Assembly: GCA_025667525.1 (NCBI GenBank)
Contig: CM046876.1
Span: 82,253,512-82,317,511, forward strand
Direction: 5' to 3'
Source of the DNA: Glebionis coronaria
Lineage: Eukaryota; Streptophyta; Magnoliopsida; Asterales; Asteraceae
DNA: 64,000 bases
Under the pieces are notes generated by a model. The model was not told the DNA's origin and ran no database searches. It was given only the letters and a program-made list of their open reading frames with translations. The stretch's first letter is position 1; each line of letters begins with the position of its first letter. Below are positions 23,630 to 33,303 of this stretch, in pieces. The translations under genes were made by a program, and so were the position numbers.

Positions 23630-24572
23630 GGTTTACTATAGTGAATTCATTTTTAGCACAATGTGGTTATGAAAAATCACAATAGTAACAAAGTGAACCG
23701 GATACAAGGGCCTCCTCCATAAGCTCCAATGCATGCGATGAGAGAGAGCAACCCTACAAACAACATGAAGACAAAAGGCAGGGCTCCCCCACACACTTAT
23801 ACTCAACTCTATACCCTTATTTATGTCCTACCAAACTCTAGTTCTAAAAACTCTAAGCCTAGTTATTCAAGCTTGATTTATGGAGTCTATAGCTCGACTC
23901 TTCCCACACTTAAAAGTGTCTAAAACCTATCATGGAGAGTATAAGTTTTACCCTTTTTTAAGAAAAATCTCCATGATGAGGTAAAGCAAGTTTTCAAGTA
24001 TACAAAACTCCAAAAATATCCCCCCATATCAAATACATAATTACCATCCCACTTATAACACAATCCAGCAACTAACTTCCCAAGCAATGGTGAAAAGGAT
24101 GAGGTGTTGTTCTCCAAAATGGTTGCCCATATGTTCTTCCAAAGGTGATAAGGTGAAACTCTATAATCTCCCACAATTTTTCCTTCTATTGCATCAGGCG
24201 AATACTGAGTTGGTGTATCAAGCTCTATACCAGGATCAAAAGTCATTTCCTTGATGGGAAAACAACAAGTAGTGGTTGCCTTAGAAGATTCCCCCTTATA
24301 GGTCAAATGTTGAGTGAAAGGTTGTGGAGCAATGGGTATCAACAAGCGTTTTGAAGGAACCATCATGACTTGTTTTTCTTTGTTACTTTGAAAGGTTGAG
24401 ATGGAAAGGAGAGAAGGTAAAGGATCTTCATGCAATAGAGAATCTAGCAAGAGTATGTCTCCCTCCTTGTCAACATATCTAAGAGTGTACTCAAAAGTTA
24501 TATCAACCTATAAAAACTCATCACTCTCATCCATGATAAAATCCTCTTCATCACTATAATCATCATAGATTG
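23630..24572. other. Spacer between GypA and CopF
   Basis: 943 bp with no recognised repeat. Apart from the minus-strand open frame, I see only AT-rich sequence. This is the one part of the window that may be the original target DNA, or remains of an older element. Confidence 0.4.
23920..24450 (-). CDS. Unrecognised open frame, 176 aa, probably a decayed fragment
   Basis: Open on the minus strand from a TTG codon to TAG/TAA near 23920. The same phase extends upstream to about 24565 with a single stop (about 24508), reading an acidic segment (DDYSDEEDF) and then YVDKEGDILLLDSLLHEDPLPS. Toward the C-terminus there are aromatic-rich stretches (GLCYKWDGNYVFDMGGYFW) and a basic end. I do not recognise a family. 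It lies in the only non-LTR-element spacer of the window, between GypA and CopF, and CopF may have cut its 5' end. It could be the tail of an older retroelement ORF or of a host gene. Confidence 0.35.
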   Translation of the reverse strand: MLDSLLHEDPLPSLLSISTFQSNKEKQVMMVPSKRLLIPIAPQPFTQHLTYKGESSKATTTCCFPIKEMTFDPGIELDTPTQYSPDAIEGKIVGDYRVSPYHLWKNIWATILENNTSSFSPLLGKLVAGLCYKWDGNYVFDMGGYFWSFVYLKTCFTSSWRFFLKKGKTYTLHDRF

Positions 24573-24597
24573 TGTTGGGAATTTTTTGTTAAGTGTC

Positions 24598-24712
24598 AAG
24601 TACCGTTAGTGTATTCGAAGTACTGTTAGTGTTATGTAAGTACCGTTAGTGTTAACGTGGTACATAGTAAGTACTGCTACTTATAAATTAAGTACTGCTA
24701 TGATGATTAGGA
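24598..24712 (+). repeat. AAGTAC(C/T)G(C/T)T repeat cluster in CopF LTR
   Basis: Five units start with AAGTACCGTT, AAGTACTGTT, AAGTACCGTT, AAGTACTGCT and AAGTACTGCT; the first three continue as AGTGT. They lie about 150-260 bp upstream of the TATA box, a fit for promoter elements. The same decamer reappears inside the coding region at 52380..52480, 54110..54150 and 54300..54325. Confidence 0.65.
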
Positions 24713-24859
24713 CGAATATATCTTTGTATAAGATATCTCATAGTTATAGTTAGAATATATCTTATGTGATATACCTAAATAGTTAGAATATTGATAATAT
24801 ATCGTCTGTGATATAGTTATCTTTATAGAATATTCTAAGGTTTCTAGGGTTCCTTACTC

Positions 24860-24866
24860 TATAAAA
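24860..24866 (+). promoter_or_regulatory. Likely TATA box of CopF LTR
   Basis: TATAAAA within CTCTATAAAAGG, about 190 bp before the LTR end and downstream of the repeat cluster; a good plant TATA context. Confidence 0.6.
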
Positions 24867-25081
24867 GGAACATAGGTACAATGTATTTCATGTACCTCAT
24901 ACAAGTCGATTAATAAGAGAATCGAATAGTTAAAAGTAATTATGTTCTTCTGTGCTTTATAAGTTAGATTCCGCATAACTTTTTTAGTGTTTAGTAAGAG
25001 TGCTCAAAGTATTTTAGTTTGATTACAAACTATTATACTAATTCTTAACAGAATATAGATCCAACCAAAGGGATCAAAAAG

Positions 25082-25093
25082 TAGTATCAGAGC
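25082..25093 (+). promoter_or_regulatory. CopF primer-binding site, variant
   Basis: TAGTATCAGAGC differs from the initiator tRNA-Met site TGGTATCAGAGC by one base. It lies about 31 bp after the presumed LTR end and about 60 bp before the gag ATG. Confidence 0.6.
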
Positions 25094-25155
25094 TTGTTGA
25101 GAAACTCTGAAAAAGAAGAACATGAATCTATACACTCCACACATACCAAATCTCA

Positions 25156-25686
25156 ATGTCTCAACCAGATGGTGTTAATGCTCACTTGGATGATGTTCAG
25201 AACACTGATCATGTTCTACCACAAGGACAACCACAAGTTGTGAATCCTTCACCAACACAAGGTGCTCAAGTCGTGAATGATGTAGCTACCTCTACACCAA
25301 CACCTTCTCATACTTTATCTGTTGTTAAACTCCCAGTTCTCAAAGGTGACAATTATGAGACTTGGGCTATGCAAATGGAACATTACTTGAATCACACAGA
25401 TCATACTGTGTGGCAAGTTATCAAGAATGGGAACACACCAAAGAAGTTACACTGGTTGCCAGACGGTACATGCTATGCTCTACCTGCTGTGACTGCTGAG
25501 CAGATACAAGCAGAGATCAGAGAAAGAAAAGCCAGAACTACTTTGGCTATGGCTCTTTATAAAGACATTCTACCAAGCTTTCATCATTATAAAGATGCCA
25601 AAGCTATGTTGGATGCTATAAAACTTAGATTTGGAGGCAATGACAAATCTAAGAAAATCAAGAAGATTGTTCTTAAGCAAGAATTT
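25156..25686 (+). pseudogene. gag: CopF Gag, N-terminal part (cut by GypB)
   Basis: ATG start MSQPDGVNAHL. After a Thr/Pro/Gln-rich lead (to ~65) comes the copia Gag capsid region: LPVLKGDNYETWAMQMEHYL (~68-87), a Trp-containing segment, then IRERKARTTLAMAL and DAKAMLDAIKLRFGGN (~153-170), ending KKIVLKQEF. This is the UBN2/DUF4219-like fold of copia Gag. The phase continues exactly at 52069 (DNFSITSMEGIHGGYGRF) once GypB and one AATTT copy are removed. Gag would coat the RNA in cytoplasmic particles. Confidence 0.9.
25682..25686 (+). repeat. GypB target-site duplication AATTT (left)
   Basis: AATTT stands just before GypB and again at 52064..52068 just after it; a perfect 5-bp duplication in the copia gag reading frame. 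Confidence 0.92.
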
Positions 25687-25741
25687 TGTAACACCCCCAA
25701 ATTTATATAACTCAATACAGCGGAAGACTAGTTGGTGTTAC
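25687..25741 (-). promoter_or_regulatory. LTR 3'-terminal hairpin, GypB
   Basis: GTAACACC (25688..25695) and GGTGTTAC (25734..25741) are perfect complements, and the loop has CAGCGGAA (25718..25725), that is TTCCGCTG on the minus strand. The right LTR has the same elements at 45757..45764, 45787..45794 and 45803..45810. Confidence 0.62.
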
Positions 25742-25942
25742 GGGATAGCACATTACTCACATCATAGACAACGCTTAAAAGTCGCGTCGTTTTAATAATA
25801 AAGCATTTCCATTCATAAATATCAAAGTTACATCGGTCCCAAGTCATATTATTTCATACAAAGTTTTACAAAGTATTTGAATGGAAAATATTGTTTAAGT
25901 GCGGGCCATGAATTCTTGTCGTCTTCCCGAGAATTACCTTCA

Positions 25943-25947
25943 AGTAC
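25943..25947 (-). repeat. AthC target-site duplication AGTAC (left)
   Basis: AGTAC precedes AthC and recurs at 37103..37107. Excising AthC plus one copy restores the LTR sequence seen uninterrupted at 46010..46025. Confidence 0.9.
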
Positions 25948-26239
25948 TAATAACTGTTATTTTAGTTGATTAAAATTTGTTGCTTTTGCAAGATCTTTCT
26001 TTGCGTTGCTCGTACCCAATTGATATATGTCGTTGTTTCGTTCTCGGTATCTTCTCGAATTGATCACGGTCAAAAGTGGAATCGTTGTAATTGGTGACTA
26101 AAAGGGGGGGCTTTGGCTAATTCTACTAAAATGATAAGAGCAAGTAATAATAAAATTAAACTAAAAACAAGAGCTGAGAATAAAGCCAGAATTTAAATGA
26201 AACAGTAAGTACCTCAACGTAGAATAGAACTGGCAAACT

Positions 26240-26750
26240 CTATTCGGAATGTCTATGCGGAATGACTGCCCTACTCGGAATACCTTAGTCTCTCCGGAAC
26301 ATTTGATCTTACTCGGAATAATACAGCCATTCGGAATAATGTCCCCTACTCGGAATATTGTACTGAGAAAGTCTATGCGGAATGTTTAATGGAAATCTAT
26401 TCGGAATATTTGAGAAAAACCCTAATGCGGAATATTTAAAATTGACTCTATGCGGAATATTTAAAGAAGCCCTATGCGGAATATCTATGCAGAATATTAG
26501 AAAAGTAAGGCTATGCGGAATAATTAAAAATCAACCATGCGGAATATTGTAGAAAAACCCTATTCGGAATATTTTGATGAAAATACTATCCGGAATATAT
26601 GATATTCCGAATTAATCAAGAAAATGAAACACTACTCGGAATATTTTGAATATTCCGAATAAGCAACAATCCACCTCCTTGATCCGGAATATATTGATAT
26701 TCCAAACCAACTGGAAACCCACTAATCCCTATACGGAATCTGGGCAAGAA
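26240..26750 (-). repeat. CGGAAT motif cluster in AthC LTR (left copy)
   Basis: On the + strand I count 18 exact CGGAAT and two inverted ATTCCG in about 500 bp, plus variants, mostly in the form TATGCGGAATATTT or TATTCGGAATATTT. Spacing is irregular, commonly 20-35 bp. In the element's sense the motif reads ATTCCG(C/A)ATA and lies downstream of the TATA box, so it would be in the transcribed leader. The right LTR has the equivalent cluster at about 35727..36225. Confidence 0.75.
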
Positions 26751-27162
26751 CAGTAACTGTAGCGCGAAGAACAGGGGATTATAAAAGTACGAATTTAACA
26801 CCAAAATTCACCAAGTTTTTAATCAAAACTTAAACCAATTTTACCACTAATCTTTTACCCTAGGTAAACATCAATCCAAAACAACGAAAGCATAAAACCC
26901 ACTTACTTATGGTGATCAAACCAATAAAATAAAAACTTGAAAACTAGAATCACCAAGAGATGAAGAACAAGAAGATAGAAAGATTAAAAGTGGACTTGTA
27001 TTAATGATTTAGGATTCAACAAACAAGTGGAAAGATTAAACTTACAAGATTGGAAGAAATCAAAGAAAAATGGAAACCGCTCCTTAAGGGAGATGGTTTC
27101 TTCCTAAGAACTCGGAAAGAAAAATAACAGAAAAGAGCTCGTGGAGTCTTGAATGGGAGGAG

Positions 27163-27170
27163 TATTTATA
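27163..27170 (-). promoter_or_regulatory. TATA box of AthC LTR (left copy)
   Basis: Minus strand TATAAATA within a G/C-richer context (GAAGCC before, CTCCTCCC after). In the right LTR, which would drive the element, the same site is TATTAATA (36649..36656), a change that may weaken transcription. Confidence 0.55.
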
Positions 27171-27616
27171 GGCTTCTCCCTTGGTTGGTGAGTGGGCTTT
27201 CTTCCTTTCTTTTTGTCTTCTCGTCTTTTCAGAAAAGTTGACGTTTTTGATTTCGATTCGGGGTTTGTCGACGAATAATTTCAACTCGTTTTTTAATTTC
27301 TTCATTTAATAGATTTGAGTTTCTTCGACATAGGTAAATCTTCCGTCTTTGGTCCTTTTCTTCGATAAATCTTCAAATAGGCCCATTGACTTCAAATCTT
27401 TTGCATCCCTTGAACTATAGACTTCATCTTTTCGTCTTTTTCCTTGATAAAACCCGTGCAATCCCATGTTTTCTCCAATATTTATCCGGTTGGCTCTGAA
27501 AACACAACAAACACACAAACCACACATAATTCCAAACAAATGACATTCAATACGCGTTTTGGTCTTGTTTTAGCAAGAAATAAGTGGTAAAAGGATGGGT
27601 GTTTTCACACCTATCA

Positions 27617-27632
27617 AATCCCCTACACTTAA
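27617..27632 (-). promoter_or_regulatory. AthC purine tract next to 3' LTR
   Basis: On the minus strand TTAAGTGTAGGGGATT runs into the LTR start TGATAGG, the position expected for the plus-strand primer. Its core AAGTGTAGGGG recurs three more times farther inside (29175..29190, 29232..29244, 29454..29468). Confidence 0.7.
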
Positions 27633-29561
27633 CCATTGCCATGCCCTCATGCAATGCTTAGTGATAAAGCAAATTTACATTTTTCTCATAATTAATCAAC
27701 CTTGGCCTTATTAACATACTACTAAACAAAAATTAAAGTACTAAGAGAAATTAAAACTTTAAAATAAACTAATGGATAGAAAACCATTTTCACTTGAGAA
27801 TAGCTTCATGGAAATAACTTGCAAAGAGATCAAGGACTTACATTAGGGCTTTGGTGCTGCGAAGATTTATCACCCTCAAGTTTCACGTTCCTTAAACTAA
27901 GCTTAAAAACGAGGTCATTGTTATTATAAGTTAGCAATTCAAACACTTACACACATGGCTTAATTATATGCTTAAACTCCCTTATTCCTAGGTGTATCTC
28001 TTATATTTTATTTTTGTCTTAGAATGATCATGAAGATGCATTTTTGGACTTATTTCGATAGTTTATTTAGGCTGAAAGCAAAGTAGGACGATTTGATTAA
28101 TAGTTAGCTAAAGGACAAAATCTCTTAAAACTGCTTCTCGGGATATCAAAAAGTTCATATCTTGGCATAACTCGGTTCACGATTTGAGACCTTTCTCGGG
28201 CCGATATTTGGCATGTACTTCATACTTCATATCTTGAGAGACGTTCTTGAGATAATGGTCTTCTCTTCGTTAATAGAGTTCTTAACTTGGAGACTTTTGA
28301 GGGGTACTCCAACATTGTTGACCACGACTTCATGATTATTTCTTCAATCTCTAATTGGGATTTTGAGATACAACGATCCGCCTCCTTTTCGGACTTGGAT
28401 CTATTTATCCTCATACCTTGTTAGGGTCTTTTCGGATAGACTTCTCCATGATCTTTATGGGAGTTGATTGCTTTTCGTCGTGATTCTTGATCCTTCATAT
28501 CAATTTTTGGAATAATGCTTTTCACATCACCTTGGATCTTTAGCAATAAAATGGAATCCTCATGCCTTGTTAGGGCCTTTTCGGACTCGCCAATCTTCGC
28601 GCCCCGCTTCATAAGTTATGCCTTGGCTATGAACTCTTATCATTACCGAGCAACTTTTAAACGATCTTGGGCTAGAAGCTAAGTAACCTTTCAAATCGTA
28701 CGACCTTACTTATTGCAGATAAATTATTAGCAAGTGATGGGAGAATAGGCAAATAATTACACCAAGTGAGCTTGTGCAAGAATACCGACTTATTATTGAC
28801 TCTATCATTTCTCGTCCTCCACAATTTAAAATCTCAAGTAATGAGACTCGTGGATGCTTAGCCTAATAAACCAATTAAGGTCTACATGGTTAAGGATACT
28901 AGCTAGAATAAACTTAGACAAGTCTATTCGGGTTGAGTCAAAATAATCGCAACGGGCCTAATATGTCCAAGATTTCAAAACTAGCTACACCATTTTATTA
29001 ATATTTTTGACTTTATTGCGGGATATATACATATGAAAGCAAGGATGAAAATTTAAAAATTACGACAAAAATGGCCAAAGTTAATTAAAAATTTGAAAAA
29101 TGTTGAAAAAGATGATTTTCCGGTTAAGTGAAGGCATTTTAATGGAAAAGTCAACTTAAAACTTCGATAGAAGTCCCCCCTACACTTAAGATAAACATTG
29201 TCCTCAATGGTTAAGCATGTGGGAAAAATCTCCCCTACACTTATGACATTGTGCACGTTGGTTAAATCAAGCTAAGGAAGGGACGACTAAAGTGATCAAT
29301 TTCAAATGGGAATATGAAGATAATTGAATCACGATAGTTGAGAGATAGAACCGGTATTGCGGATAACATGGGAGCACGGTTCTTCAAAGATTCCAAGAGT
29401 GCACTTATCCCTGTAATCACATCACCATCCAAATACAAGCAACCTATAAAGCTCCCCCTACACTTAGGATGAAAAACGGGAAAGGGGGATAGATACTCGG
29501 GTTGCCTCCCGAGGAGCGCTTGTTTTTGTCTACCGAGTCGCGAGCCTGACTCGGTCCCGAA
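27633..29561 (-). other. AthC 3' region after pol, no intact gene
   Basis: About 1.9 kb, where Athila elements may carry an env-like frame. The longest open stretches on the minus strand are about 28421..28612 and 28220..28414, in one phase and separated by a single stop; they are Lys/Arg/Glu-rich and unrecognised. A 30-bp direct repeat with two differences is at 28407..28436 and 28556..28585. Three extra AAGTGTAGGGG purine motifs cluster at 29175..29468, and a GAGGACAA motif is at about 29200. No membrane segment that would support an envelope protein is seen. Confidence 0.5.
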
Positions 29562-29903
29562 CTAATTCATGGGAAACGTGGTGAGGGATGGAATCATCTC
29601 TTGAGAGATGTACTCACCAAAGTACAATTTCAAACGCTGGCCATTCACCTTGAAGTTGGGCCCATTTGGCTGAGAAAGCTCAATGGTGCCATAGGGAAAG
29701 ACATTGGCGATGGTGAATGGACCAGACCAGCGGCTCTTCAACTTGCCTGAGAAGATCTTCAACCGAGAGTTAAAGAGTAAGACTTGATCACCATCGTGGA
29801 ACTCTCGGTTCTTGATTTTAGCGTCATGGATAATCTTGGTCTTCTCCTTGTAGATCAATGAGTTCTCGTAAGCTTGATGCCTCAATTCTTGTAGCTCGTT
29901 GAG
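29562..29903 (-). pseudogene. AthC Pol C-terminal end
   Basis: Same phase as the integrase part, after a TAA (29904..29906) that probably replaces a Gln codon. It reads LNELQELRHQAYENS, then DGDQVLLFNSRLKIFSGKLKSRWSGPF, the usual Athila integrase tail, and VNGQRLKLYFGE. It ends at a stop at 29562. Confidence 0.85.
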
Positions 29904-31604
29904 TTAAATCTTGCGAAAATCACCGGCTTTGTTGATGTCGAAGTTAGCCCACTTCAAAGCCCAATATGCCTTATGTTCCAGCTCGATAGGGAGGTGGCAA
30001 GCTTTCCCGTACACAAGACGATAAGGTGTATAACCAATCGGTGTCTTATAGGCGGTACGAAAAGCCCACAGAGCATCATCAAGTTTATCGGCCCACGAGG
30101 CACGATGCTCTCCCACAGTACGTTCCAAAATTCTCTTCAATACTCGGTTGGATATCTCGGTTTGACCGTTGGTTTGAGGATGATTAGCGGTGGAAAGACG
30201 GTGAGTGACACCATACTTAGCCATGACTCGTGCAAATTGATCGTTGCAAAAATGAGTCCCGCGGTCACTGATAATAGCATGAGGAACACCGGATCGAGAA
30301 AACAGTTGTTTCAAGAAATTACAAACCACTCTCGCGTCATTAGTGGGTAAAGCTTTGGCTTCAACCCATTTAGAAACGTAGTCGACAGTGACAAGGATGT
30401 ATTTCTTGCCTTTAGAAGAAGGGAATGGCCCCATAAAGTCGATGCCCCATACATCAAAGATTTCACATTCTTGTATGAAATTTTGAGGCATCTCATCTTT
30501 ATGTGTGATCTTGCCTTGTTTTTGGCAAGCATCACAATGTTTAACCATCTCGTGAGCATCATGATAAATGGTGGGCCAATAGAATCCCGAGTCAAACGCT
30601 TTTTTGGCAGTGTAGTTGGGACCAAAGTGACCACCGGTGGGTCCTTTGTGGCAAGCTTGGAGAATGTCAAAAGCTGCCGGTCCGTCAACACATCGGCGAA
30701 TAATCAAGTCAGCGCATTGTTTGAATAGAAAAGGGTTCTCCCAAAAGTAAGTCTTAACATCGTTCAAGAACTTATTCTTTTGTTGGGATGTTAACCCTTG
30801 GATGAGAACACCACCCGCTAAGTAGTTTGCAATATCGGCAAACCACGGGGTGCCATCAAGATTGAGATTTATAGACATTAAGGTCTCAAGGGGGAAAGAA
30901 TCATTGATCTCTTTGTTTGGATGATCTCCTTGATATGGATCCTCAAGTCTGCTCAGATGATCCGCGGCTAGGTTTTCAGCACCCTTCTTGTCACGAATTT
31001 CAATGTTGAATTCTTGAAGGAGTAAAACCCAGCGAAGAAGTATTGGCTTAGAATAATGCTTAGTCATCAAGTACTTCAACGCGGAATGGTCCGTGTATGC
31101 GATGGTGGGGGATAAAACAAGATAGGGGCGAAATTTCTCAAAAGCATAGACAACAGCTAAAAGCTCTTTTTCGGTTGTCGTATAATGCAGTTGAGCCCCC
31201 GTCATTGTTTTGCTAGCATAGTGGATTGGTTGGAAATGTTTGTTGATCCTTTGTCCCAAAACCGCACCAATAGCGAAGTCGCTAGCATCGCATATCAATT
31301 CAAAGGGTAGCTCCCAATTAGGAGTAACCAAGACCGGTGCCTTAGTTAGCTTATCCTTAAGAAGATTGAAGGCTTCGAGACACTCTTTAGAAAAGATAAA
31401 AGGAGTATCTTTTTCCAAGAGGTGGGTCATCGGGCGAGCGATTTTAGAGAAATCCTGAATGAATCGACGATAAAAGCCCGCATGACCCAGAAAACTTCTC
31501 ACACCCTTCACGGTTGAAGGTGGAGGTAATTTGGCTATGACATCTACTTTAGCACGGTCGACTTCAAGACCGGCATTAGAGATTTTGTGTCCTAGCACAA
31601 TGCC
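29904..31604 (-). pseudogene. pol: AthC Pol: end of reverse transcriptase, RNase H, integrase
   Basis: Begins after the TAG at 31605..31607 with [15 protein letters not shown]. RNase H has [19 protein letters not shown] and [10 protein letters not shown] and ends [12 protein letters not shown]. Integrase has the [12 protein letters not shown] and CDACQK metal-binding parts, then the core with [27 protein letters not shown] and [12 protein letters not shown], giving the Asp-Asp-Glu set. It ends [12 protein letters not shown] at TAA 29904. About 565 codons are open. Confidence 0.9.
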
Positions 31605-33300
31605 CTATTTTACCATAAAATGGCATTTTTCCCAATTCAGAACAAGGCGAGTGTCTTCGCACCGCTTAAGCATACGTTCCAAATTGGCAAGGCAAGAAGA
31701 GAAGGAGTCCCCAAAGACCGAGAAATCATCCATGAAGACTTCCATGGTTTGCTCAACCATGTCATGGAAGATAGCCAACATGAACCTTTGGAATGTCTCG
31801 GGAGCATTGCATAAGCCAAAAGGCATTCTTTTATAAGCAAAGGTGCCATAGGGACAAGTGAATGTTGTCTTCTCTTGATCTTGGGGATCGATGGGTATTT
31901 GGAAATAACCCGAGAAACCATCAAGAAAGCAGTAATATTCATTACCCGCTAAACGTTCAAGCATTTGGTCCGTAAAAGGTAGAGGGAAATGATCCTTTCT
32001 CGTGGCATCATTGAGTTTGCGGTAGTCTATACAAACTCTCCACCCAGTAACGAGACGGGTAGGAATCAACTCGTTGTTTGCATTGGGAACAACGGTAATT
32101 CTGCCTTTCTTAGGCACACAATGGACGGGACTAACCCATGGTGAATCCGAAATAGGGTAAATCATACCCGCATCAAGAAGTTTGATAACCTCTTTTTTGA
32201 TGACTTCATGGATTTTAGGATTCACCCTTCGTTGGCTTTGAATTGTGGGCTTAAAGTCGTCCTCCATGAGAATTTTATGTGTGCAAAAGTGAGGATCAAT
32301 TCCACGAATGTCGGAGATTTTCCAAGCGATAGCTCTTTTATGCTTCTTCAACACGGCGACAAGTCGGGCTTTTTCGTCTTCTTTCAGGTCCTTCGCGATG
32401 ATGACCGGTAACTTCTCGTTGTCTTCAAGAAAAACGTACTCAAGATGAGGAGGTAGGTCCTTAAGTTCAAGAGTAGGAGGATCCTCAATAGATGGTGTAA
32501 CTAACGATGGATCATCATTAGTCACCTCTTTAGGAGAGGGAGGAGGAAACGGGTCTTCATTGAGAAGTCTCTTAATAGTACGAATGTCTTCATCCCAATC
32601 AGTGGAAGAATCATCATACTTAATATCAAGAGGACCCAAGCTAGCTTCGAAATCATCCAAGTCACTTTCTCCAAAAGGAGTCAATGCCGGAGCAATTGAG
32701 GCAACGGTCTCAACATTGGGTAGAGAAGAGAGAGTACTTTTGCAAGCATCATGAAAATGTTCTTCACAAGCCTCATCGAGAACATCAATAGCATTAACAC
32801 GCTCATAAGAATAAGGTTGCTTAGAAATCTTACCCATGTTGAAGACAATTTTGTCGTCACCAACTCTCATGATTATTTCGCCCGCGGCTACATCAATGAG
32901 AGTGTTACCGGTCCTCAGGAATGGACGTCCAACGATTAATGGAACACGGGGATCCATCTCGTAGTCAACGACAACAAAATTCGCCGGGAAGGTGAATTTG
33001 TCAACGCCAACAAAGACATCTTCGGCTATCCCCACTGGATAAGCAACCGTACGGTTAGCTAATTCCAAAGTTATTTTGGTGGGGACTAGCTCGGGGAGAG
33101 ATAATTGCTTCCAAACACTTAAAGGCATTAAGTTTATACTGGCACCTAGATCGGCTAGGGCCATGCAATTCTCTACTCCCGGGAAGTTGCAAGGAATCAA
33201 GAAGCGACCCGGATCACCAAGTTTGGTGGGTAATTTCCTTAAAAGCACTGCGGAGCAGTTCTCATTAAGTTGGGTCTGAGCAATGTCAAGAAGCTTTTCC
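31605..33300 (-). pseudogene. pol: AthC Pol: protease and reverse transcriptase
   Basis: In phase from about 33300 (DKEKLLDIAQTQLNE), one nucleotide off the gag phase. The protease motif ALADLGASINLMP (about 33125..33165) and VPLIVGRPFL are the Athila form of the aspartic protease. Reverse transcriptase follows a ~150-residue acidic linker: PWVSPVHCVPKKG, WRVCIDYRKLNDAT, GYFQIPIDPQDQ, MPFGLCNAPETFQRFM and the active site FMDD (31724..31735) within MEVFMDDFSVFGDSF. A TAG at 31605..31607 follows CHFMVK, where related elements have Glu. Domains look otherwise complete. Confidence 0.9.
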
Positions 33301-33303
33301 TTA

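Larger units (their letters stand above)
24573..25050 (+). repeat. CopF 5' LTR
   Basis: Starts TGTTGGGAAT and ends ATTCTTAACA, an imperfect terminal inverted repeat typical of copia LTRs; about 478 bp. The primer-like site begins about 31 bp later, farther than usual, so an end at GGGATCA (25076) is an alternative. It contains repeated AAGTAC(C/T)G units and a TATA box. The matching 3' LTR is not in the window. Confidence 0.7.
25948..27616 (-). repeat. AthC 3' LTR (left copy)
   Basis: On the minus strand it starts TGATAGGTGTG and ends AGTTATTA next to the AGTAC duplication, so the terminus is TG...TA rather than TG...CA. It contains a dense CGGAAT motif cluster and a TATA box on the minus strand (27163..27170). 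Confidence 0.88.

Noticed and set aside
23630..24572. Treating the spacer as part of GypA or CopF
   Set aside because: The GypA LTR ends precisely at 23629 and the CopF LTR begins at 24573; no terminal repeat or primer site links the spacer to either.
28220..28612. Possible env-like gene of AthC
   Set aside because: Only two short basic frames, no signal peptide or membrane segment; kept only as a remark in the region entry.
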